Part shown: positions 53,076-58,392 of the stretch, in pieces
How the letters are laid out: the number at the start of each line of letters is the position of its first letter
Numbering within the stretch: position 1 is the first letter of the stretch
Assembly (NCBI GenBank): GCA_002332905.1
Contig: DDAM01000020.1
Span: 134,595 to 192,986, forward strand
Origin: Firmicutes bacterium UBA2058
GTDB lineage: Bacteria; Bacillota; Clostridia; Tissierellales; Sedimentibacteraceae
Reading direction: 5' to 3'
DNA: 58,392 nt
Notes under the pieces: model-generated
What the model saw: the letters and a program-made list of their open reading frames with translations, nothing else
Told to the model about the DNA's origin: nothing
Databases searched by the model: none
Made by a program: the position numbers and the translations under genes

Positions 53076-53876
53076 ATGCTTGATTTTGAGAAACTTAAAA
53101 AAATTGAAAACGAATCTGAGCGTGTTTCAAAAACATATGAACTATTTAACGAGGATAATCGTTTAAATCGTTCTAAAGCTGCAAGAGTTGAATTCATCAC
53201 AAATGCAAAATATATTGAAAAATATCTTAAGCAAGGTGACAAGGTTCTTGATATAGGTGCTGGTGCTGGTGAATATAGTCTTTACTTTGCGGACAAGGGC
53301 TTTGATGTAACAGCTGTTGAGCTTGCTGAAAATAATATAAAAGCCTTTAAGAAAAAAGTGCGTTCTGACATGAAAATAGTTCTTAAACAAGGTAATGCAA
53401 TGGATTTATCATCATTTCCAAATGAACATTTTGATATTGTCCTTCTTTTTGGTCCACTTTATCACTTACAAAACGAAAATGAACGACAAAAATGTATTTC
53501 CGAAGCCAAAAGAGTTTGTAAACAGAGTGGGACATTGTTTTTTTCATATATTGCAAATGATATGGTAATACTAACAGAATTTTGTTATCGTCCTGATTTT
53601 TTTAAAGGTAATACATATAATCACGAAACATTTAAGCTCGAGGATTTTCCATTTGTATTTTTTACTGTTAAACAATCCAGACAGATGTTATGTGATGGTG
53701 GTATAAAAATCATCAGCGAAATAGCTTCTGACGGAGTTAGCGAAATGCTCGAAGACAAAATTAATGCTATGGACGATGAGAGCTATGAGCAATATCTTAA
53801 ATATCATTTATACTGCTGTGAAAAGCCAGAAATGATTGGTCACAGCAACCATTTGCTTTTCATAGGAAAAAAATAA
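53076..53876 (+). CDS. Class I SAM-dependent methyltransferase
   Basis: About 266 residues. Motif I is KVLDIGAGAGEYSLYFADKG (about residue 63), followed by FDVTAVELAENN and motif IV FDIVLLFGPLYHLQ; post-motif region AKRVCKQSGTLFFSYI. AAGGAGG lies seven bases before the ATG at 53076. The YHLQ stretch is common to small-molecule methyltransferases of unknown substrate. Alone on + before the foreign-looking right end. Confidence 0.88.
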   Translation: MLDFEKLKKIENESERVSKTYELFNEDNRLNRSKAARVEFITNAKYIEKYLKQGDKVLDIGAGAGEYSLYFADKGFDVTAVELAENNIKAFKKKVRSDMKIVLKQGNAMDLSSFPNEHFDIVLLFGPLYHLQNENERQKCISEAKRVCKQSGTLFFSYIANDMVILTEFCYRPDFFKGNTYNHETFKLEDFPFVFFTVKQSRQMLCDGGIKIISEIASDGVSEMLEDKINAMDDESYEQYLKYHLYCCEKPEMIGHSNHLLFIGKK

Positions 53877-53915
53877 ATATGGATTACCTTTTGCAAGTAT
53901 GAATTAAAGACAATA

Positions 53916-53969
53916 AATCTAAGAGGCCCGAAAACACCTTTGTTAAGCTGTTTTTGAGCCTCTTAGATT
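53916..53969. terminator. Long hairpin after the methyltransferase gene
   Basis: AATCTAAGAGGC and GCCTCTTAGATT (12 bp) enclose a further AAAACA/TGTTTT pair. No clear T run follows, so termination efficiency is uncertain. Confidence 0.6.
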
Positions 53970-54029
53970 ATGATTCATCCAATGTTCCAATGTTTGTACC
54001 CCGTTAAAGTCCTGCCGCTGCCCATAGCA

Positions 54030-54878
54030 TCAATCTCCCAGCACAAAAACTTGTTCACCATCCAAATCACCTTCGCAAATAGCCGTATCCTGCGGGAGAC
54101 AAAACGCCGGGCGGACTCCATTATAATAGTATCCGAAAGCAGCTACTTCAGTTCCACCTACATTGGTGCCGCTAACGCCGCCATCCGCTGTTACTCCGTA
54201 AACTATATTGTAACACCATGTATCAGCCGTCCTCAACCACCAAAGTCTTGCTTCGCCGGACGCGGTTTTAGCAATACGTAATCTTATTGCTTCGTAGTTT
54301 GCATTGCGGGCTGAGTCTGAAAAAGTTATGCTTCTTAGTCTAAAGCACTTAAGACCAACCCCTTCGGTTACAGCAATATTTATTTTTTTTCCAGTAATCT
54401 CGGAGCGTGAAAGAAGAAAAACCTTGCGCTTTATGGTTTTAGATTTTGTGCCGGTAGAACCAATGCTATCTTTATCCGCAATAACAATTTCACTGTCAAC
54501 GATATTGTCTTTTACAGAAGATAATGTTTCCACAAATTCACCGCTTAGAAATTTATCCATTTCGCTGTTTTCATAATAGGAAGCAACAAAATTAGAACCA
54601 TGTAAATCCGGATAATTATATGCCCTCATTTCATCAAGCAGATGCTCGCGCAGAAGCAGACAATTGCCATTGTAGTTATTCGTTAAAACAAGGTATGGAA
54701 CATATTCTCCATTTTCAACAATATAGACGGTATATCCCAAACTTTTATTGACGTTATGTGCTATATCATTTAATGTTGAGGGGATTTTTTCTTCCATCTG
54801 ACCACAGCCTCCAATCATTAAAACACATATAAGCAGTACTATTACAATTTTGATATATTTTTTCACTTTATAAAACAT
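54030..54878 (-). CDS. Putative lipoprotein with DUF6273 domain
   Basis: 282 residues. Lipoprotein signal with lipobox MIGGC (Cys about residue 25). The remainder is the DUF6273 fold: YLVLTNNYNGNCLLLREHLL, NSEMDKFLSGEFVETL, VFLLSRSEITGKK, ARLWWLRTADTW and the terminal YYNGVRPAFCLPQD. Such domains are commonly found on surface proteins of anaerobic gut and rumen Firmicutes. The C-terminal half is more GC-rich than the chromosome to its left. Nothing in 53970-54029 is coding. Function unknown. Confidence 0.85.
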   Translation of the reverse strand: MFYKVKKYIKIVIVLLICVLMIGGCGQMEEKIPSTLNDIAHNVNKSLGYTVYIVENGEYVPYLVLTNNYNGNCLLLREHLLDEMRAYNYPDLHGSNFVASYYENSEMDKFLSGEFVETLSSVKDNIVDSEIVIADKDSIGSTGTKSKTIKRKVFLLSRSEITGKKINIAVTEGVGLKCFRLRSITFSDSARNANYEAIRLRIAKTASGEARLWWLRTADTWCYNIVYGVTADGGVSGTNVGGTEVAAFGYYYNGVRPAFCLPQDTAICEGDLDGEQVFVLGD

Positions 54879-54908
54879 AAAATTTTCCTTTACATTAAAG
54901 ATAGAATT

Positions 54909-55269
54909 TTAAAAAGCAAAATCCCTGCCAGCAGGTAAAGACAATCGCGACAAAGCTATTCTGCAGTTACAATTGATACTGCTTTCCGGTATAGCTGGAG
55001 CGGATTTTTCATAACCAAACATAAAATTATCCAGATAAACCGGACCTTTATATTTGCAACCCTTAAATGATAAATAAAGCATCATATACTTTTGATTTGG
55101 ATCAATAACGGTATTTGAAAAATCAAACTCAAACGTAACTTTTTTAACCGACTTTCCGTCTGCGCCCATTCCCGCGGGCGGATCGATCGTTTCCGCGTCC
55201 GACAGCCGCTTGGGGACAGTACTCTCTTGTTTTAATACCTTCTGAGTCTTTAAAACTGCAAAACAACCA
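54909..55269 (-). pseudogene. Fragment of a secreted carbohydrate-active protein (C-terminal module)
   Basis: An open frame without its own start; an internal ATG at 55169 is only a chance start. The readable part VTFEFDFSNTVIDPNQKYMM followed by LYLSFKGCKYKGPVYLDNFM resembles beta-sandwich carbohydrate-binding domains of mannanases/glucanases, in which a terminal YLDNF strand is typical. The tail after FGYEKSAP does not look like a normal end. At 55141-55200 the DNA is 60% G+C (36 of 60 bases), unlike the host. I read it as a transferred, truncated gene end. Confidence 0.5.
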
Positions 55270-55304
55270 TGAAATTATGAATAATCAATCTTATTTGATT
55301 TAAC

Positions 55305-55343
55305 CGTTCCCTCTAAAACCCTTGCATGAACATATTGTTAGGT
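55305..55343 (-). repeat. attC-like element 1 (partial)
   Basis: On the minus strand it begins ACCTAACAATATGTTCATGC, very like the start of classical attC sites (RYYYAAC core plus L box), then the GGGTTTTAGAGGGAACG block shared with the other elements, then similarity ends. It follows the HicB-DinB gene. Confidence 0.6.
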
Positions 55344-55402
55344 GTTGGTATTAAACCACTCTTCAACAACTTTCCTAAACCTAAATGTTAACATATTTTT
55401 CT

Positions 55403-56110
55403 TTAAATATTAAATCTAAAAATATAATCAACTGAACTTATCCCAAATGTTTTAATTGCCATTCTATACATAGCTTTTGCATGAATTCTATCATGCCATA
55501 CAAAACGTCTTATAACTTTTCTTAAAGACCAGAATTCATCATAACTACCTTTATGTACTTTGTTATCTAAATATTTTCCATTTATTTCCAATAACTCAAA
55601 TCCTCTTTTACGACACTCATAAATTGATCCTTCGTTATCTACGGAAACGTTAATTTCTCCAAAATAATATGAATTTACATTTTTTGTATGTTCGTACATA
55701 TCATAGGCTGTCTTGGGTACTACACCATAAAATGTTTTTCTATCATCTAAAACACTTTTATGCTTATCAGGTACCATTTTATATAACTTTAAAAAATCAT
55801 TAGCTGATTTTAAGGCTAAATTTTTTAAATCTAAGTATTCTTCTTTTGTTAATGGCATTTCTTCTTCATCAAAAATAACATCTGAATCTGCATCACATAT
55901 TTGTAAATTACTTTTCTTTTCTTTAACTATTTCTGGTACAATAACATTTGGTATATCTTCGTTTTTCCAACGAAGATATGTTTCTATTTCTTCTTTCATC
56001 TTTTCTATAGCTATTTCTTTTGATTGTCCCCTTGTAAATGCTCCTATAAAATTTTCTGAATAAAGAAGTGTATCATCACCATTATGTTCCCAAACACATT
56101 TTATTATCAT
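55403..56110 (-). CDS. HicB-like + DinB-like fusion protein
   Basis: About 235 residues. Residues 1-55 (VWEHNGDDTLLYSENFIGAF, GQSKEIAIEKMKEEIETYLR) resemble the HicB antitoxin fold. Residues about 95-235 look like a DinB four-helix bundle: TAYDMYEHTKNVNSYYFGEI and KVIRRFVWHDRIHAKAMYRM give three candidate metal-binding His residues. The ATG at 56108-56110 is chosen after AGAGG. It lies between attC-like elements 1 and 2 with a 73-bp leader, the layout of a gene cassette. Function unknown. Confidence 0.7.
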   Translation of the reverse strand: MIIKCVWEHNGDDTLLYSENFIGAFTRGQSKEIAIEKMKEEIETYLRWKNEDIPNVIVPEIVKEKKSNLQICDADSDVIFDEEEMPLTKEEYLDLKNLALKSANDFLKLYKMVPDKHKSVLDDRKTFYGVVPKTAYDMYEHTKNVNSYYFGEINVSVDNEGSIYECRKRGFELLEINGKYLDNKVHKGSYDEFWSLRKVIRRFVWHDRIHAKAMYRMAIKTFGISSVDYIFRFNI

Positions 56111-56183
56111 AAGCACCTCTAATAATATAAATACTCTTGATTAATGACCTAAAAAATACTCTCTGAAATTATATTATTTTTTC

Positions 56184-56331
56184 ATCTAACATCTTTGTTT
56201 TCACAACGTCGCTAACCAGAACCTGTATAACTAAACCGTCTTGGCGGTGGTCATACCTGGTGAAGGGATGTGGTCTAACTTGTCCTATCAACGTTCCCAC
56301 TAAGACCCGAAGCGTGAACATGTTGTTATCT
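56184..56331 (-). repeat. attC-like element 2
   Basis: 148 bp. On the minus strand it runs from TAACAACATGTTCACGC to GTTAGAT (fits GTTRRRY). TAACA/TGTTA (R boxes) and the L boxes TGTTCAC/GTGAAAA pair across the element with unequal spacers. Shares central blocks with elements 3-5. Confidence 0.7.
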
Positions 56332-56386
56332 ATTGTAATGGAATTTATACATTTCGATATATCTAATGAATACAATAAAAATAAAA

Positions 56387-56734
56387 CTAATTAAAAAACT
56401 TCCCCTTATAAAAATTCTCATTACCAAGTTTCTTCGCCGTCAGCCTAAACATAACGCAACCATCTGGACATACAATATCCTTGCTATATTTGCTTGTTCC
56501 ACCGATATTCTCTAAATCTCCACCACTTCTCACAGCCTCCATGATTGGAAACATAATCATCATTGCTTTGGAGCAAATACCCTGTCCATCTGTATTTACA
56601 GGACAGCCATAGGTGCAGGTATACTTATCTCCGACTTCTTCACCATTTCGGCAATACCGCTCTGTGTGGTCACCACGCAGAAACCCTATTACCTAAATTT
56701 CCCATTCATACTCCTCATCATACCATTTTTTCAT
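56387..56734 (-). pseudogene. TIGR04076-family gene with an in-frame TAG
   Basis: An ATG at 56732-56734 with GGAGG upstream starts a 115-codon frame that matches the TIGR04076 family: GFLRGDHTERYCRNGEEVGD, YTCTYGCPVNTDGQGICSKA, MEAVRSGGDLENIGG and VCPDGCVMFRLTAKKL. Codon 14 is TAG (56693-56695), just after KKWYDEEYEWEI, where relatives have a sense codon. Everything else is intact. It is most simply a gene killed by one substitution; suppression cannot be ruled out. It lies directly after the GNAT remnant and before attC-like element 2. Confidence 0.7.
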
Positions 56735-56744
56735 GATTAACCTC

Positions 56745-57022
56745 CAACTTCAAATTTGTCTTCTCATTGTTTATAAACTTGCTAATACTTGTCAAGATAT
56801 ACTTTTAAACTTCATCTTCAGTTTGATAAAAGAAGTTACTATTACAATTATCACTATTAATATTTTTACCTATTTAATATCTGAATAGCATTTAAGTAAA
56901 TCTTCTGCATCTTCCTCTTTAACTAATCTAAATAAAAAATGTTTAGTTTCATATTCAGGACATTTATCAAATGGATCTATTCTTTCTGTAGTAATATTTA
57001 ATCTTCCTTTCAATTTTTTCAA
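56745..57022 (-). pseudogene. GNAT acetyltransferase remnant (truncated, frameshifted)
   Basis: The first segment (57022-56870) reads TTERIDPFDKCPEYETKHFL, FRLVKEEDAEDLLKCYSDIK and then a TAG. A one-base shift restores the family's continuation (NINSDNCNSNFFYQTEDEV, a TAA, KYILTSISKFINN). These are the first about 95 residues of a RimJ/RimL-type acetyltransferase; the catalytic half is gone. At least one frameshift and two stops are present. Confidence 0.7.
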
Positions 57023-57079
57023 TCAAAATTATTTATTAATAATAATTACTCTAAAAATTCTACTTAAAGAGATAGTTTC

Positions 57080-57228
57080 ACCTAACGTCTCTGTGTTTAC
57101 GATGTCACTGAACCGGACACCATAGATAGACCGCCTTGACGGTGCTCATCGCACCCGGTGAAGGATATGGTCTGACCCACACTCTTGACGTTCCCTCTAG
57201 GCACCCTTTTGTGAACATGTTGTTAAAT
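57080..57228 (-). repeat. attC-like element 3
   Basis: 149 bp. On the minus strand it starts ATTTAAC (fits RYYYAAC) AACATGTTCAC and ends GACGTTAGGT (fits GTTRRRY). R boxes TAACA/CGTTA and L boxes TGTTCAC/GTAAACA are complementary. An internal GGTGC/GCACC hairpin is present. It follows the histidine phosphatase gene. Confidence 0.75.
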
Positions 57229-57274
57229 GATGAAATAATATCACACTTCTATGACTTGCCCTAACTATTTGCAA

Positions 57275-57832
57275 TTAAACCCATTTAAAATAATTAAAAT
57301 TTCCATTATACTCAATAGAATATGGTGCGCAATATTTTACATCAGCACTACCAATACATCTTCTTATTACTCCTCCATGTGTAACAATAATAATTTTTTT
57401 ATATCCTAACTCATAATATTGTTGAATTACAGGACTGATACGTTCAATTATTTCATTTATTTCTTCCCAGTTTCTTGTTTCTCCTTCAGGATATATCCCT
57501 TTACAATTCCAAAAGTCTTGATATAACTCAAAAGAATCCTTCTGATATTTATATTGAAAAGTTTTATCTGGTTGCCATTCCCTCAAATCTACTTCAACTG
57601 TTAAATCTATTCCTGTCTTTCTCGATATTATAGCTGCTGTTTGTAAAGCTCTTGTATACGGTGATGATATAATAATTTCACTATTTTTTAACTCATTATT
57701 CATAGCAACCATTTCAGCTTGCTCTACTCCTAATTTTGTCAATGGTGCTAAATCTCGACCATGACCTATAAATCCTCGTTCACTACATGGTTCATAATTT
57801 GGTTCACCATGTCTAATTAGAATAATTTTCAT
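57275..57832 (-). CDS. Histidine phosphatase family protein
   Basis: 185 residues. The RHG motif IILIRHGEPNYEP (catalytic His 8) is at the N-terminus, with SSPYTRALQTAAII, the Glu/acid region LTVEVDLREWQPD, and the second His in IIVTHGGVIRRCIG, the complete phosphoglycerate-mutase-like active site. TTTGGAGG precedes the ATG. It is the only complete, ordinary-looking single-gene cassette between two attC-like elements; leader 98 bp. Substrate unknown. Confidence 0.88.
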   Translation of the reverse strand: MKIILIRHGEPNYEPCSERGFIGHGRDLAPLTKLGVEQAEMVAMNNELKNSEIIISSPYTRALQTAAIISRKTGIDLTVEVDLREWQPDKTFQYKYQKDSFELYQDFWNCKGIYPEGETRNWEEINEIIERISPVIQQYYELGYKKIIIVTHGGVIRRCIGSADVKYCAPYSIEYNGNFNYFKWV

Positions 57833-57930
57833 TTATCCTCCAAAATATAAAAGTGTTTTATTATGTATCCATGGTATAACAGATAAAATATTGACAATAT
57901 AAAATAGCTTTGAAATGATATTATTTTTTC

Positions 57931-58044
57931 ATTTAACATCTCTGTGTTCACGACGTTTCATCATTGGGAAGTAAGAGTTTGTCCATTTCTGACTTGCCCT
58001 TGAACGTTCCTGCTAAGACCCTTATAATCACAACCTGTTTTTAA
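57931..58044 (-). repeat. attC-like element 4
   Basis: About 113 bp, a shorter copy. On the minus strand the 3' end is GTGAACACAGAGATGTTAAAT, fitting GTTRRRY with the L box; the 5' end is degraded. It follows the truncated methyltransferase gene and partly overlaps its last codons. Confidence 0.65.
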
Positions 58045-58207
58045 GAATGGTATGTAGTTTGTCCTGTTCCTGGTCCAATTTCAAGCATTGATTTACTTTT
58101 ATCATATCTGCATACTTTATAATATTTGCAAAAAGTTCATCACAATAGCGTGGTCTCCATTTATCAAACTGTTGTGAAATAGTATCAAATGTTTTCCTAA
58201 AATCCAT
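58028..58207 (-). pseudogene. SAM-dependent methyltransferase remnant
   Basis: An ATG at 58205-58207 behind AGGAGG starts MDFRKTFDTISQQFDKWRPR, a typical methyltransferase N-terminus, for about 36 residues. A one-base shift then continues the family with SKSMLEIGPGTGQTT, the SAM-binding motif I, before a stop. The rest of the gene is missing and the attC-like element begins. The gene is frameshifted and truncated. Confidence 0.7.
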
Positions 58208-58303
58208 AATTCCTCCTTTTAAACTATGCTATTGAGTTAGCTTTAATTTCTAATATATTAAAATCGACTTCATAGTTTATCTCTGAAATGATAATACACT
58301 TTC

Positions 58304-58392
58304 TTATAACGCCCCTGTGTTCACGACGTCGCTGAACCGGACATCCTTGACTTTCTGTCCTAGCGGTGGTCACACCCGGTGAAGTGATGTGG
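58304..58392 (-). repeat. attC-like element 5 (cut by the window end)
   Basis: Minus-strand 3' half ending CGTGAACACAGGGGCGTTA, with CACCGGGTGTGACCACCGC and TGTCCGGTTCAGCGACGTC blocks in common with elements 2 and 3. The core end GTTATAA departs from GTTRRRY. Confidence 0.65.

Noticed and set aside
54000..54600. Plus-strand reading frames at 53970-54281 and 54304-54576
   Set aside because: They mirror the well-supported minus-strand DUF6273 lipoprotein, have no ribosome sites and no recognisable domains.
56169..56375. Minus-strand reading frame across the repeat element
   Set aside because: It lies almost wholly within attC-like element 2, has no ribosome site, and similar frames are not kept in the other copies.
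56387..56734. Pyrrolysine or programmed readthrough at the TAG
   Set aside because: No downstream stem-loop could be recognised, the family does not use pyrrolysine to my knowledge, and neighbouring genes are also decaying.
55305..58392. CRISPR array
   Set aside because: Repeats are 113-149 bp with internal symmetry and are separated by whole genes, not by 25-40 bp spacers; no cas genes.

Overview
The window is AT-rich, Gram-positive chromosomal DNA. Strong GGAGG-type ribosome sites, TTGACA/TATAAT promoters, frequent TTG/GTG starts, HutP, CarD, a YacL-like PIN/TRAM protein and TIGR01212 radical SAM proteins point to an anaerobic, amino-acid-fermenting member of the Clostridia (Tissierellales/Sedimentibacter-like). 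I cannot name the species. Most of the window reads as host chromosome; the right end (about 54-58.4 kb) and the 13.4-18.6 kb operon look acquired.

Layout. 1-4.3 kb: start of polA, a decayed hydrolase gene, an M28 lipoprotein peptidase, a PadR regulator, a SOD-like protein and an unlisted 38-residue Cys/Gly-rich peptide gene. 4.3-11 kb: a minus-strand histidine-degradation operon in transcription order hutU, ftcD, hutI, fchA, hutP, LysR regulator; hutH is not in the window. 11-13.2 kb: an LTA-synthase-like sulfatase-fold protein. 13.4-18.6 kb: a three-gene operon with its own promoter, TerB_N/TerB_C protein + BrxD-like ATPase + Lhr/BrxHI-like helicase, a candidate defence or stress system. 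18.9-26 kb: APC permease, fhs, a divergent formate/nitrite channel and a BTAD-NTPase-TPR regulator. 26-33 kb: VTT membrane protein, 2H phosphoesterase, glmM, RsmF-type methyltransferase, a P-loop protein, a YhcC-like radical SAM protein and small membrane proteins. 33.2-38 kb: one 1583-residue multidomain protein. 38-43.3 kb: DUF4363, DUF421, PIN/TRAM, carD, a MazG-like protein and radA. 43.3-45 kb: a large nested palindrome and a DUF2089 trio. 45-50.2 kb: regulator + potABCD. 50.2-53.9 kb: cca, a transglutaminase-like protein and a methyltransferase. 54-58.4 kb: a DUF6273 lipoprotein, then single genes separated by about 113-149 bp repeats that closely resemble integron attC sites.

How the genes work together. 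HutU, HutI, FtcD and FchA convert urocanate to glutamate, ammonia and 5,10-methenyl-THF. Fhs, run in reverse, recovers ATP and formate from 10-formyl-THF, and the FocA-type channel beside fhs can export formate. The hutU and fhs promoters carry an almost identical 17-18 bp tandem element at exactly the same distance from the -10 box, so the two units are probably co-regulated.

The most notable items are the attC-like cassette array, the shared hut/fhs promoter element, the TerB-BrxD-BrxHI operon, a PotA whose C-terminal domain is split by two surface-protein-type repeats, the giant fusion protein, and a 227-bp nested palindrome upstream of radA. No tRNA, rRNA, CRISPR array, insertion sequence or integrase gene was seen.
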